64,000 nucleotides of DNA from Pseudomonas guariconensis (GCF_900102675.1 NZ_FMYX01000005.1:1-64000); one strand, 5' to 3'; positions 50,608 to 59,799 are shown, counted from the stretch's first letter. A program made the numbers and translations. Notes: generated from the letters alone by a model not told the origin.

Positions 50608-51621
50608 CTATGCCAGTACGTCCGCGATCACCGCCAGGGTGTCGCCGCACTGCACCAGTCCGGGAAAATGCCGGGCGGCCAGCAGGCCGTCGCGACGGGC
50701 GCGGTACTCCACCGGCGCGCTGCCGGTGCGGCGGATGTCGTGGATGCGGGCGATCACTTCGCCCTGGCTGACCTGTTCGCCCAGGTCGCGGCACATCTCC
50801 AGCAGGCCGTCGTGCTCGCTGGCGATGAAGCAGTCGCCATCGGGCATGTCGAGCATGATCGATTCGTCGGGCGTGACCTCGCCTTTCAGGATGCCGGCAT
50901 GCACCAGCAGGTTGTGCACGCCACGTTCGGCCAGGGCCACGCTGCGCGCCGTGGCGGTGCCACCACCCCCCAGTTCGGTGGTGACGAACACCTTGCCCTG
51001 GGCCTCGGCAGCGGTGTCGTACATGGCCTGGGCATCGAGCTCCAGCATGCGCATGGCATAGGGCGCTGCGAACGCCCGCATGCCCGCTTCGCAGCGTGCC
51101 TGCTGGGCCTTGTCGGGCAGTACGTGGCAGGCGGCGAAGGGCAGAAAGTCCAGGGTGCGGCCACCGGAGTGGATGTCCAGCACCACATCGGCCATCGGCA
51201 GCAAGGTGCGTCGGAAGTAATCGGCGATTTTCTGTGTGACTGTGCCATCGGGCTTGCCCGGAAAGCTGCGGTTGAGGTTTCCCTGGTCGATCGGCGAGGT
51301 GCGGGTGCCGGCATGGAACGCCGGGGTGTTCATGAACGGCACGATGATCACCCGTCCGCTGACCTGGTCGGCGCGCAGCCGCTGGGCCAGCTTGCTGAGC
51401 GCCACAGGTCCTTCGTATTCGTCGCCATGGTTGCCGCCGGTGAGCAGCGCGGTCGGGCCGTCGCCGTGCTTGACCACGGTGATCGGAATCATCACCGCGC
51501 CCCAGGCCGAGTCGTCACGCGAATGAGGCAGCTTGAGAAATCCGTGTTGCACGCCATCGCGGGTGAAGTCCACCGTGCTGCTGATCGGGTTGGCCACTTC
51601 GGTGTCTGTGAATGCGTTCAT
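50608..51621 (-). CDS. doeB: N-alpha-acetyl-L-2,4-diaminobutyrate deacetylase
   Basis: A 337-residue aspartoacylase/succinylglutamate desuccinylase-type zinc hydrolase. Zinc ligands are in [11 protein letters not shown] (His and Glu) and DIHSGGRTL (His); [20 protein letters not shown] and [13 protein letters not shown] form the substrate-binding side. In ectoine degradation DoeB (EutE) removes the acetyl group from the ring-opening product to give L-2,4-diaminobutyrate. It lies 4 bp downstream of doeA, so the two are very likely coupled. Ectoine clusters give the specific substrate. Confidence 0.92.
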   Translation of the reverse strand: MNAFTDTEVANPISSTVDFTRDGVQHGFLKLPHSRDDSAWGAVMIPITVVKHGDGPTALLTGGNHGDEYEGPVALSKLAQRLRADQVSGRVIIVPFMNTPAFHAGTRTSPIDQGNLNRSFPGKPDGTVTQKIADYFRRTLLPMADVVLDIHSGGRTLDFLPFAACHVLPDKAQQARCEAGMRAFAAPYAMRMLELDAQAMYDTAAEAQGKVFVTTELGGGGTATARSVALAERGVHNLLVHAGILKGEVTPDESIMLDMPDGDCFIASEHDGLLEMCRDLGEQVSQGEVIARIHDIRRTGSAPVEYRARRDGLLAARHFPGLVQCGDTLAVIADVLA

Positions 51622-51625
51622 GGCA

Positions 51626-52816
51626 TCAGTCCTTGACGAACAACTGGCGTGGCACGTCGCACAGGGTCTGAACCCCGGTCTCGGTGATCAGGATGCTTTC
51701 GGTGATCTCAAGCCCCCAGTCGTCCATCCACAGCCCTGGCATGAAATGGAAGGTCATGCCCGGTTGCAGCACGCTGGTGTCGCTGGGGCGCAGGCTCATG
51801 GTGCGCTCGCCCCAATCCGGCGGATAACTGAGGCCGATCGGGTAGCCGCACCGGCTGTCTTTGTGAATGCCGAACTTCTCCAGCACCTTGAAGAACGCCT
51901 TGGCGATGTCACCGGTAGTGTTGCCGGGGCGGGCGGCCTCCAGGCCGGCGGCGATGCCTTCGACCACGGCTTTCTCGCCTTCGAGAAAGTGCCGTGGCGG
52001 CTTGCCGAGGTACACCGTGCGCGACAGCGGGCAGTGGTAACGCTTGTAACAGCCAGCGATCTCGAAGAAGGTCCCGGCGCCTTTGACGAACGGGGAGTCG
52101 TCCCAGGTCAGGTGCGGGGCGCTGGCGTCGGCGCCGGTCGGTAGTAGGGGCACGATGGCCGGGTAATCCCCACCATGGCCGTCCACACCGAGAATGCCGC
52201 TGCTGTAGATCTCAGCCACCAGCTCATTCTTGCGCATGCCTGGTTCGATGCGTTCGAGGATGCGCGCATGCATCTTCTCGACGATGCGTGCGGCGATGCG
52301 CATGTACTCGATTTCCTGCGGGGACTTCACCGCCCGTTGCCAGTTGACCAGCCCGGCGGCATCGCTGAAGGTCGCCTGGGGCAAATGGCGGCACAGGGCC
52401 TGGTAGGCAGCGGCGCTGAAGTAGTAGTTGTCCATCTCCACGCCGATGTTGAGCGCGCCCCAGCCCTTGGCCAGGATCACTTCCTGGCACAGGTAGTCCA
52501 TCGGGTGACGCTCGCGCGACTGCACGTAAATGTCCGGGTAGCCGACGATGTTGTCGTGGCCCATGAATACCGTGCGCTTGGCGCCGTTGGCGTCCTGGCC
52601 GCGGCCGAACCAGATCGGTTCGCCTTCCTGCGCCAGCAACACGCACTGATGGACGTAGAACGACCAGCCGTCATAGCCGGTTAGCCAGGCCATGTTCGAC
52701 GGATCGGTGACCAGCAACAGGTCCAGGCCCTGCGCCTGCATGGCGGCGCGGGTCTTGGCCAGGCGCTGGGCGTATTCCTGCCGGCTGAATGGCAGGTTGA
52801 CCACTGACTGAGACAT
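51626..52816 (-). CDS. doeA: Ectoine hydrolase
   Basis: A 396-residue member of the creatinase/M24 aminopeptidase fold. The N-terminal creatinase domain (about 1-160; LDLLLVTDPSNMAWLTGYDG) and the pita-bread domain (about 170-390; AGTFFEIAGCYKRYHCPLSR, CGYPIGLSYPPDWGERTMSL, MTFHFMPGLWMDDWGLEITE) match DoeA/EutD of ectoine clusters. It opens the ectoine ring to N-acetyl-diaminobutyrate isomers, the acetylated form also being an inducer for EnuR-type regulators. The ATG at 52816 follows GAGGGC; a longer frame overlaps eutC. It sits between eutC (29 bp) and doeB (4 bp). Confidence 0.94.
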   Translation of the reverse strand: MSQSVVNLPFSRQEYAQRLAKTRAAMQAQGLDLLLVTDPSNMAWLTGYDGWSFYVHQCVLLAQEGEPIWFGRGQDANGAKRTVFMGHDNIVGYPDIYVQSRERHPMDYLCQEVILAKGWGALNIGVEMDNYYFSAAAYQALCRHLPQATFSDAAGLVNWQRAVKSPQEIEYMRIAARIVEKMHARILERIEPGMRKNELVAEIYSSGILGVDGHGGDYPAIVPLLPTGADASAPHLTWDDSPFVKGAGTFFEIAGCYKRYHCPLSRTVYLGKPPRHFLEGEKAVVEGIAAGLEAARPGNTTGDIAKAFFKVLEKFGIHKDSRCGYPIGLSYPPDWGERTMSLRPSDTSVLQPGMTFHFMPGLWMDDWGLEITESILITETGVQTLCDVPRQLFVKD

Positions 52817-52845
52817 TGCAATGCCCTCTGATGAGTGGGGTGGGT

Positions 52846-53838
52846 TCAGCTGTTGAATGCCAGGCCTTTGCCGGCAGCGCGGGCGCGCTCGAAGGCGAGG
52901 TTGGCGATGGCAGTGTCCTGGGCGCCGGTGCCGGTCAGGTCGCACAAGGTGATCTGAGCGGCGCTGAGGCGACCTGGCTGTTGGCCGGCGATGACCTGGC
53001 CGAGCTCGCAGAAGCGGCTTTCGTCTTTCACCACCCCAGCGCGCAGGGCGTGGTGCAGCTCGCCGAGCAACCGGGTCTGGCCAAGGCGGTCGGCGACATA
53101 GCGCTCGACCTGGGCCACCACCTGCGGTGCGATCTCGTTCTTGTGCTCGGCATCCGAGCCCATGGCGGTGATGTGCAGGCCGGGTTTCAGGTGCCTGGGA
53201 TGGATCAACGGCTCGCGGCTTGGCGTGCAGGTGATGGCAATGTCCGCGCCGTGCATGGCCTGGTCGACACTGTCGCAGACTGCGACCTGCAAGTGGCCGT
53301 CGCGTCCCAGCTCATCGCCCAGCGCCGCGGCCTTTGCTGCATCGCGTGCCCACAGTTGCACCCGCTCGATCGGGCGTACCAGGCGCAGCGCCTGCAACTG
53401 CAGGCGAGCCTGTTCGCCGCTGCCGATCAGGGCCGCGCAGCGGCTGTCTTCGCGGGCCAGCCAGCGCGCCGCCACCGCGCCGGCGGCAGCGGTGCGCACG
53501 GCGGTGAGGTAGCCGTTGTCCAGCAACAGCGCATCGAGCAGGCCGGTGCGGGCTGAAAGCAGCATCATCATGCCGTTGAGGCTGGGCAGGCCAAGGCTGG
53601 GGTTGTCGAAGAACCCCGGGCTGACCTTGATCGCGAATCGCTCGATGCCCGGCAGGTAGGCGGTTTTCACGTCCACCTCGCCGTTGTGCTCCGGCACGTC
53701 CAGCCGAAGAATCGGCGGCATGGCCACCTTGGCCGTGGCCAGCAGGGCGAATGCCTGCTCGACAGTATCGATCGCAGCGTGGTCGAGGGTGATGCAGTCT
53801 CGCAGGTCGGCTTCGTTGAGCAAGGTGATGGCCGGCAT
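52846..53838 (-). CDS. eutC: Ornithine cyclodeaminase-like ectoine utilization protein EutC
   Basis: A 330-residue ornithine cyclodeaminase/mu-crystallin-family protein. The Rossmann motif is AALIGSGEQARLQLQALRLV; the substrate segments VDVKTAYLPGIERFAIKVSP and LDALLLDNGYLTAVRTAAAG are typical of the family. EutC occurs next to EutB in hydroxyectoine/ectoine clusters, and the pair is thought to help convert hydroxyectoine to ectoine; the precise reaction is not settled. No eutA is found here. The gene follows eutB by 31 bp in the same operon. Confidence 0.9.
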   Translation of the reverse strand: MPAITLLNEADLRDCITLDHAAIDTVEQAFALLATAKVAMPPILRLDVPEHNGEVDVKTAYLPGIERFAIKVSPGFFDNPSLGLPSLNGMMMLLSARTGLLDALLLDNGYLTAVRTAAAGAVAARWLAREDSRCAALIGSGEQARLQLQALRLVRPIERVQLWARDAAKAAALGDELGRDGHLQVAVCDSVDQAMHGADIAITCTPSREPLIHPRHLKPGLHITAMGSDAEHKNEIAPQVVAQVERYVADRLGQTRLLGELHHALRAGVVKDESRFCELGQVIAGQQPGRLSAAQITLCDLTGTGAQDTAIANLAFERARAAGKGLAFNS

Positions 53839-53869
53839 CGGTGAACCTCCAGTGAGCGAAAAAAAGACC

Positions 53870-54841
53870 TCAGGCAGCGGCGCCGTTGATCACCCGCAGG
53901 TGTTGTGCGGTGTCGACATTGCGTCCGCTGACCACCACCACGATCGGCCCGCGAGCGGACACCCGGCCCTCGAGCAGGGCGGCGATACCCACTGCAGCGG
54001 CGCCCTCGAGCACCAATCGCTCCTGCTGATACGCGTGACGCAGGCCATTGGCGATGGCGGCTTCGTCGAGCAGATGGACTTGGTCGAGCAGGCGTTGGGT
54101 GAGGGCGAAGGTGTGGCGGTTGTCCAGGCCGATACCGCCGCCGAGGGAGTCGGCCAGGGTCGGCAGTTCTTGCACCTCGACCGGGTGGCCGGCCTGCAGA
54201 CTGGCGTGCATGGCCGCGCCGCGGTGCATGCTGATGCCGTGGGTGGTGATGGCCGGGTTGATGCTTTTGACGGCCAAGGCGACGCCGGCGAACAGACCAC
54301 CGCCGGAAAGCGGTACAAGCACCTGGGTGACCTCGGGCAGTTGTTCGAGGATTTCCAGGCCCAGGGTGCCTTGGCCTGCGATCACGTCCGGGTGGTCGAA
54401 CGGCGGAACCAGCGTCGCGCCTTGTTCCTGGGCATGGCGCAGGGCGGCGTGCTGGGCGTCGTCCTGGGAATGGCCGACGATGCATACTTCGGCGCCTAGG
54501 TCACGGATGGCCTGGACCTTGTTGGCGGGCACCAGATCGGACAGGTAGACGGTCGCCGGCACGCCCCGTTGCGACGCGGCGTAAGCCAATGCCCGACCGT
54601 GGTTGCCAGTGGAGGCGGTCACCACCCCCAGTGCCCGCTGTTCATCGCTGAGGCAGGCGATGGCGTTGCTGGCGCCGCGCAGCTTGAAGCTACCGGTGAG
54701 CTGCTGGGACTCGAGCTTGAGGTAGACCGGCACGCCGACCTGGCGGGTCAGGGCAGGGGAGTGCTCCAGTGGCGTGCGGCGCACGAGCCCCTGGATGCGC
54801 TGATGGGCAAGGTAGATATCGTGAAGCGAAAGCACTGACAT
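53870..54841 (-). CDS. eutB: Threonine dehydratase-like hydroxyectoine utilization protein EutB
   Basis: A 323-residue PLP fold-II lyase. The PLP lysine lies in LTGSFKLRGASNAIACLSD, the TASTGNHGRALAYAA loop binds the carboxylate, and the glycine-rich phosphate cup is VPLSGGGLFAG. The protein lacks the regulatory ACT domain of biosynthetic threonine deaminase, as in catabolic dehydratases and EutB. In ectoine clusters EutB acts with EutC on hydroxyectoine. It is the first gene of the six-gene catabolic operon, with a perfect inverted repeat 46-85 bp upstream. The longer frame to 54892 lacks a good start. Confidence 0.9.
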   Translation of the reverse strand: MSVLSLHDIYLAHQRIQGLVRRTPLEHSPALTRQVGVPVYLKLESQQLTGSFKLRGASNAIACLSDEQRALGVVTASTGNHGRALAYAASQRGVPATVYLSDLVPANKVQAIRDLGAEVCIVGHSQDDAQHAALRHAQEQGATLVPPFDHPDVIAGQGTLGLEILEQLPEVTQVLVPLSGGGLFAGVALAVKSINPAITTHGISMHRGAAMHASLQAGHPVEVQELPTLADSLGGGIGLDNRHTFALTQRLLDQVHLLDEAAIANGLRHAYQQERLVLEGAAAVGIAALLEGRVSARGPIVVVVSGRNVDTAQHLRVINGAAA

Positions 54842-54886
54842 GACCGCATCCCAACCTGTGACCTTGTGTTGGGCGGAGTCTAAGAG

Positions 54887-54926
54887 CGGCAAATTGTCGT
54901 GATGAATGTACTAGGTCAATTTGCCG
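54887..54926 (-). promoter_or_regulatory. Operator candidate of the eutB-doeD operon
   Basis: CGGCAAATTG (54887-54896) is the exact reverse complement of CAATTTGCCG (54917-54926), with a 20-bp spacer. Inside it, on the minus strand at 54922-54905, AAATTGACCTAGTACATT matches 14 of 18 bases of CAATTGTCCTAGTGCAAT found upstream of enuR/ehuB at 56444-56461. The site lies between the enuR stop and the eutB start. Confidence 0.6.
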
Positions 54927-54991
54927 GACATTTTTTTCATGGCGGGGATTCGGGGCGGCTTTGCGGCCTGTCGCAGGCTTCCAGTCCTGCT

Positions 54992-56386
54992 TCAAAGCTC
55001 ATGGATCTGCGGGTATTGGCCGAACAGTTCATGCATGTCGGCCAGGGCCTTGCGCATCTTGGTGTCCGAGCATTCAGCGCCAACACACAACCTGACCGCC
55101 CGTGGCCGTGGCGTACCGCGCACCAGGAACGGTTCCGGGGGCGTCACGGCGATATGCCGACGGCGCAGTGCCCTGACCAGGCTGTCGACTTCCCAGTGCG
55201 CGGGTATGCCCAGCCAGGCACCGAGCGCCTGCGCCGGGTTGCCCAACAGGTACTCGCCCAGGTGTTCGCGCACCATCGCCTGGCGGGCGCTGATCAGCTT
55301 GCGCTGCAGTTCGGCCAACTGCGCCGCGCGGCCGTCGTTGATCCAGCGGGTGGCGATCTCCGCCACCAGCGGGGTAGCCATCCAGCTGTTGACCCGCAGG
55401 ATGCTCTCGGTGCGTAGCGCCAGGCGCTTGGGCATCGCCAGGTAGCCGACCCGCAGCCCGGTGAGCACCGACTTGGTCATGCTGGTGCAATAGAACGACA
55501 GCTCCGGCGCGTAGTGGCTGATCGGCGGCGCATGCCGCTCGCCCAGCAGGGGGCCGTAGACGTCGTCCTCGATGATGTGCACGCCAAAGCGCCGAGCGAT
55601 GGCGGCGATCTCCCGGCGCCGGGCGTCGGGCATCAGGCTGGTGGTGGGGTTGTTGAGGTTGGGCGTGCACACCAGAGCCGTGACCCGCTCGTTGCTGCAC
55701 AAGTCCTCGAAGTGCTCCGGGTCGATGCCGTCGCGGTCCATCTCCAGGCCCTTGAGAGTGAACCCCAGCACCTGCGAATTGCCGATCACGCCGTGGTCGG
55801 TCAGCCCCTCGCAGAGCACCACATCATCCGGCCCGGCCAGCGACGCCAAGGCCAGGAAGATGCCATGGGCCGCGCCGTTGGTGACCAGCACGTCGTCGCG
55901 CTCCACATTCATGCCCAGTCCGGCCAGCCAGCGCACCGCGGCCTCGCGATGGCTCTCGAACCCGGCGATCGGGCGGTAGGCATGGATCCAGGGTTGGTCC
56001 TCTTCCACGCTGAGCTCGGCGCAGGTGTCGCGCCAGATGCGCTCGTGCGCCTGGGTATGCAGGATGCGGGTGATGGAAAAATCCACCAGGGTACGCTCGG
56101 GCAGGTCGATGATGTCGTCAGCCACCCGGTCGCTCATGCGTCGGCTGACGAAACTGCCACGGCCAATCTCGCAGCGCACCAGGCCTTGGCGCTCCAGTTC
56201 CTTGTAGGCATTGGTCACTGTCTGCACGCTGATTCCCAGGGCATCGGCCACCTGGCGCTGCGGTGGCAGGCGCTGGTCATGGACCAGCTCGCCGCGCTCG
56301 ATCTCCCCGGCGATGGCCTGCACCAGCAGCTTGTACTTGGACTCGCCGATGCGCGCCGAGTCGAGGACGTTCTTCCAGTTCTTCAT
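54992..56386 (-). CDS. enuR: MocR/GabR-type regulator of ectoine use
   Basis: A 464-residue chimeric regulator. An N-terminal GntR winged helix (about 18-85; DQRLPPQRQVADALGISVQT, NAYKELERQGLVRCEIGRGS) is joined to a fold-I aminotransferase domain (about 110-464). The PLP Schiff-base lysine is K305 in SMTKSVLTGLRVGY, close to the lysine (302) known in EnuR of Ruegeria pomeroyi. EnuR proteins repress ectoine genes until PLP reacts with diaminobutyrate or its acetyl form. The ATG at 56386 (MKNWKNVLDSARIG) is chosen since it begins the conserved part; an upstream frame is unsupported. It is divergent from ehuB and upstream of eutB on its own strand. Confidence 0.92.
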   Translation of the reverse strand: MKNWKNVLDSARIGESKYKLLVQAIAGEIERGELVHDQRLPPQRQVADALGISVQTVTNAYKELERQGLVRCEIGRGSFVSRRMSDRVADDIIDLPERTLVDFSITRILHTQAHERIWRDTCAELSVEEDQPWIHAYRPIAGFESHREAAVRWLAGLGMNVERDDVLVTNGAAHGIFLALASLAGPDDVVLCEGLTDHGVIGNSQVLGFTLKGLEMDRDGIDPEHFEDLCSNERVTALVCTPNLNNPTTSLMPDARRREIAAIARRFGVHIIEDDVYGPLLGERHAPPISHYAPELSFYCTSMTKSVLTGLRVGYLAMPKRLALRTESILRVNSWMATPLVAEIATRWINDGRAAQLAELQRKLISARQAMVREHLGEYLLGNPAQALGAWLGIPAHWEVDSLVRALRRRHIAVTPPEPFLVRGTPRPRAVRLCVGAECSDTKMRKALADMHELFGQYPQIHEL

Positions 56387-56443
56387 GTGTATCGCTTCGC
56401 TGACCGGGACTGCACACAGCATCGCCCGCGCAGGATCTTCGGG

Positions 56444-56461
56444 CAATTGTCCTAGTGCAAT
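56444..56461. promoter_or_regulatory. EnuR operator candidate in the enuR-ehuB intergenic region
   Basis: CAATTGTCCTAGTGCAAT, of the general form TTGnnCTAGnnCAA, lies 58 bp before enuR and about 195 bp before ehuB. A similar 18-mer precedes eutB. A possible ehuB -10 (TATGCT) follows about 30 bp downstream on the plus strand. Confidence 0.55.
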
Positions 56462-56655
56462 CCCATCGGCTGCGGGGCTTTTGTATGCTCCGGCCCAAGG
56501 TCGACACCCGTAAGTAACAAGACTACGTCGGCCCGCCGGAACGCTCGGGCTGTGCACCGATCGAACGACACACCCGGCCTTCGCTGTTTTGCTCCACTGC
56601 CTCCTAAACACAGAGCCGTCGCCGACGGTTTGATAACAAAACAGGAGATTCATTG

Positions 56656-57513
56656 ATGAGCCAGCCTTCCCCCAACGCGGTTTCTTCCCTCAAGCGCCTG
56701 CTGGTGGCCTGTGCGGCCATCGGCCTGGCAGCCAGCGCCCAGGCGACGACCCTCGACACCATCAAGGAAAACAGCCGTATCCGCATCGGATATGCCAACG
56801 AAACCCCGTTCGCTTTCACCGAGACCGATGGTCGAGTCACGGGCGAATCGCCCGAGATCGCCAAAGTCATCTTCCAGAAGATGGGCATCAAGCAAGTCGA
56901 TGGCGTGCTGACCGAATGGGGCTCGTTGATCCCTGGTCTGCGGGCGGGGCGCTTCGATGTGATCGCCGCCGGCATGTACATCACGCCGGCGCGCTGCAAA
57001 CAGGTGATCTTCACCGACCCGCAGTACGCCTTGCCCGACACCTTGCTGGTGGCCGCCGGCAACCCCAAAGGCCTGCACAGCTATGCCGACATCGCCAAGA
57101 ACCCCGATGTGAAGCTCGCGATCATGGCCGGTACCGTCAACCTCGCCTACGCCCGCGAATCCGGGGTCAAGGACGAGCAGATCCTTCAGGTACCCGACAC
57201 CACGGCGCAGTTGCAAGCCGTGCGTGCCGGTCGCGCGGACGCCGCCGTGGGCACTCAGCTGACCATGAAGGGCTTGGCGAAAAAGGGCGGCGACAAGGTC
57301 CAGGCGATCACCGACTTCACCGACGATCCGTCCCATACCGGCTATGGCGCTCTGGCGTTTCGCCCAGAGGACAAGGACCTGCGTGATGCGGTCAATGCCG
57401 AGCTCAAGCGCTGGCTGGGCAGCGAGGAGCACCTGAAGACTGTCGCGCCGTTCGGCTTCGACCGCTCCAACGTGACCGACAAGACCGCCGCCGAGCTGTG
57501 TGCCCAGCAATGA
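56656..57513 (+). CDS. ehuB: Ectoine/hydroxyectoine ABC transporter substrate-binding protein
   Basis: A 285-residue periplasmic binding protein of the amino-acid (SBP_bac_3) family. The signal peptide is SSLKRLLVACAAIGLAASAQ with an Ala-Gln-Ala cleavage end and no lipobox cysteine. The mature fold shows IRIGYANETPFAFTETDGRV near the start, GLRAGRFDVIAAGMYITPAR (the ligand-gripping Arg region) and VNLAYARESGVKDEQILQVP. The sequence pattern and the ehuBCDA order identify EhuB. The ATG at 56656 follows AGGAGATTCATTG; a TTG one codon earlier is also possible. It is divergent from enuR. Confidence 0.92.
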   Translation: MSQPSPNAVSSLKRLLVACAAIGLAASAQATTLDTIKENSRIRIGYANETPFAFTETDGRVTGESPEIAKVIFQKMGIKQVDGVLTEWGSLIPGLRAGRFDVIAAGMYITPARCKQVIFTDPQYALPDTLLVAAGNPKGLHSYADIAKNPDVKLAIMAGTVNLAYARESGVKDEQILQVPDTTAQLQAVRAGRADAAVGTQLTMKGLAKKGGDKVQAITDFTDDPSHTGYGALAFRPEDKDLRDAVNAELKRWLGSEEHLKTVAPFGFDRSNVTDKTAAELCAQQ

Positions 57514-57575
57514 ATCGAGGTGGCATGGCGCTTGCCATGCCGTTCCCTGCGTAATCCGATTATTCAGGTCGAACC

Positions 57576-58235
57576 ATGGGTGAATTGATACCGCTGTTAC
57601 TGCAAGGCGCCTGGATCACTGTCCAGGTCACATTCTTCGGCTCGCTGCTGGCCATTGTCGCCGCGATACTCGCGGCCCTTGGCAGGCGCTCGTCCTGGCG
57701 ACCCTTGAGCTGGTTCTGCGTGGCGTACATCGAGCTGTTTCGCGGCACGTCGCTGCTGGTGCAGCTGTTCTGGCTGTTCTTCGTCCTGCCGCTGCCGCCG
57801 TTCAACCTTGAGCTGAGCGCCTACACGGTGGCCATCGTCGGCCTGGGGCTGCACATCGGTGCCTATGGCGCCGAAGTGATGCGTGGGGCCATCGGCTCGG
57901 TGGCCAAGGGGCAATATGAAGCCTGCGTCGCCCTCAACATGCCGCCGGCCACCCGCTTTCGCCGGGTCATCCTGCCCCAGGCACTGCTGGCGGCAATCGC
58001 TCCGGGCACCAACCTGTTGATCGAGCTGCTCAAGAACACCTCGCTGGTGTCCTTGATCACCTTGTCAGACCTGAGCTTCCGCGCCCGCCAACTGGATCAG
58101 GCGACCTTCCAGACCCTGGAGATCTTCAGCCTGACCCTGCTGCTGTACTTCGTCTTGGCGCAATTCATCAACTTCACCATGCGCGGCGTCGAACGGCGCC
58201 TGGGCCGTGGTCGCCTGCGGGGGAGCCTGTCATGA
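57576..58235 (+). CDS. ehuC: Ectoine ABC transporter permease EhuC
   Basis: A 219-residue inner-membrane permease of the HisM/HisQ family with five to six TM helices. The coupling (EAA) loop is EACVALNMPPATRFRRVILP, which docks on EhuA. FRGTSLLVQLFWLFFVLPLP is the common first half of amino-acid permeases. It pairs with EhuD to form the channel for ectoine and hydroxyectoine. The gene follows ehuB by 62 bp and overlaps ehuD by four bases. ATG 57576 has only a weak upstream site (AGGTCG). Confidence 0.93.
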   Translation: MGELIPLLLQGAWITVQVTFFGSLLAIVAAILAALGRRSSWRPLSWFCVAYIELFRGTSLLVQLFWLFFVLPLPPFNLELSAYTVAIVGLGLHIGAYGAEVMRGAIGSVAKGQYEACVALNMPPATRFRRVILPQALLAAIAPGTNLLIELLKNTSLVSLITLSDLSFRARQLDQATFQTLEIFSLTLLLYFVLAQFINFTMRGVERRLGRGRLRGSLS

Positions 58236-58888
58236 ATATCTGGGACTGGAACTACGTCGCGCAGATCCTGCCACAGTTGCTGCAGGCCTCGATCAAGACC
58301 CTGGGCATCACGCTGGTGGGCTTTTTGATCGCGATCGTTCTGGGGCTGTTCCTGGCGATCGGTCGACGTAGCCGGCAAGCGGTCATCGCCTGGCCGGTGA
58401 CCTTGCTGATCGAGTTCATCCGCAGCACACCGCTGTTGATCCAGGTGTACTTTCTGTACTACGTGCTGCCCAACTATGGCGTGAACATGAGCGCGATGCA
58501 GGCGGGCATCCTCGGCATCGGCCTGCACTACGCCTGCTACCTCGCCGAGGTCTATCGCGGGGGCCTGGACGCCGTGCCGCGCAGCCAGTGGGAGGCGGTG
58601 GTGGCGCTGAACTTCGCGCCCTGGACGGCCTACCGCACGGTCATCCTGCCCCAGGCGGTGCGACCGATCCTACCGCCATTGGGCAACTACCTGATCGCGA
58701 TGCTCAAGGACACCCCGGTGCTCTCTGCCATCACCGTGGTGGAAATCATGCAGCAGGCCAAGAACGTCGGCTCCGAAAGCTTCCGCTACCTGGAGCCGAT
58801 CACCCTGGTCGGTCTGTTCTTCCTGGCCTTGAGCGTCGCTCTGGCCTATCTGGTTCGGCGCCTCGAAGTGCGCCTGGAGTTACGCTAA
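58232..58888 (+). CDS. ehuD: Ectoine ABC transporter permease EhuD
   Basis: A 218-residue permease of the same family as EhuC. It has IEFIRSTPLLIQVYFLYYVL near TM2 and the coupling loop EAVVALNFAPWTAYRTVILP. The start overlaps the ehuC stop (ATGA) and the stop overlaps the ehuA start by one base (TAATG), so the importer is made as a coupled unit. Confidence 0.93.
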   Translation: MNIWDWNYVAQILPQLLQASIKTLGITLVGFLIAIVLGLFLAIGRRSRQAVIAWPVTLLIEFIRSTPLLIQVYFLYYVLPNYGVNMSAMQAGILGIGLHYACYLAEVYRGGLDAVPRSQWEAVVALNFAPWTAYRTVILPQAVRPILPPLGNYLIAMLKDTPVLSAITVVEIMQQAKNVGSESFRYLEPITLVGLFFLALSVALAYLVRRLEVRLELR

Positions 58889-59745
58889 TGATCGCGCCTG
58901 TCTCGAACCTCGCCACCCTCACCACCAGCCCCCTGCAGCGGGACCACGCCATGCCGAAACCGGCCATCGCCCAGCCGATCGTCGCCTTTCGCGACGTGAC
59001 CAAACGCTACGGCAACTTCACCGTGCTCGATGGCCTGAACCTGGAAGTCGCGCCGGGCGAGAAGGTGGCGATCATCGGCCCCAGCGGCTCGGGCAAATCG
59101 ACCTTGCTACGGGTACTGATGACCCTGGAGGGTATCGACCAGGGCATGATCGAAGTGGACGGCGAATCGCTGACCCACATGCCAGGACGCAACGGCACCC
59201 TGGTGAGCGCCAACGACCGCCATGTGCGCCGCGTGCGCTCGAAGATCGGCATGGTGTTCCAGAGCTTCAACCTGTTCCCGCACATGAGCGCCTTGCAGAA
59301 CGTCATCGAAGCGCCAGTGCAGGTCCTTGGCATCAAGCCCGCCGAAGCCCGAGAGCGCGCCGCTGAACTGCTGGAAATGGTCGGGCTGGGCAACAAGTTC
59401 GACCATTACCCTTCGCAGCTTTCAGGTGGCCAGCAACAGCGGGTGGCCATCGCCCGGGCCTTGGCCATGCGGCCCAAGGTGATGCTGTTCGACGAGGTCA
59501 CCTCGGCCTTGGACCCGGAGCTGTGCGGTGAAGTGCTCAATGTCATCCGCAGGCTCGGCAGCGAGCACAACCTGACCATGCTCATGGTCACCCACCAGAT
59601 GGGATTTGCCCGCGAGTTCGCGGATCGGGTGTGCTTCTTCTACAAGGGGCAGATCCACGAACAGGGCGCGCCCGCCCAGCTGTACGAGCATCCTCAGCAG
59701 GAGCGGACCCGGGCGTTTCTGAGTGCGGTCAGGGAAGCCAACTGA
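58888..59745 (+). CDS. ehuA: Ectoine ABC transporter ATP-binding protein EhuA
   Basis: A 285-residue ATPase of the polar amino-acid uptake family. Walker A is GPSGSGKST, the Q-loop is MVFQSFNLFPHMSALQNVIE, the signature is LSGGQQQRVAIARALA, Walker B is VMLFDEVTSALDPE and the H-loop is MLMVTHQMGFARE. About 20 residues precede the usual start; an internal ATG at 58951 (MPKPAIAQP) would give a more typical length, so the start is not fixed. It ends the ehuBCDA operon and is convergent with the BCCT gene. Confidence 0.94.
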   Translation: MIAPVSNLATLTTSPLQRDHAMPKPAIAQPIVAFRDVTKRYGNFTVLDGLNLEVAPGEKVAIIGPSGSGKSTLLRVLMTLEGIDQGMIEVDGESLTHMPGRNGTLVSANDRHVRRVRSKIGMVFQSFNLFPHMSALQNVIEAPVQVLGIKPAEARERAAELLEMVGLGNKFDHYPSQLSGGQQQRVAIARALAMRPKVMLFDEVTSALDPELCGEVLNVIRRLGSEHNLTMLMVTHQMGFAREFADRVCFFYKGQIHEQGAPAQLYEHPQQERTRAFLSAVREAN

Positions 59746-59775
59746 AGGCCATCCTGTGCCATTTTCCATGGCCCG

Positions 59776-59799
59776 TTCGCGGCGTCGAACCGCCGCGAA
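59776..59799. terminator. REP-like hairpin between ehuA and the BCCT gene
   Basis: TTCGCGGCG pairs with CGCCGCGAA (9 bp, 6-base loop) in the 110-bp gap between two convergent genes. There is no T-run, but its position suggests a terminator role in both directions. Confidence 0.5.
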
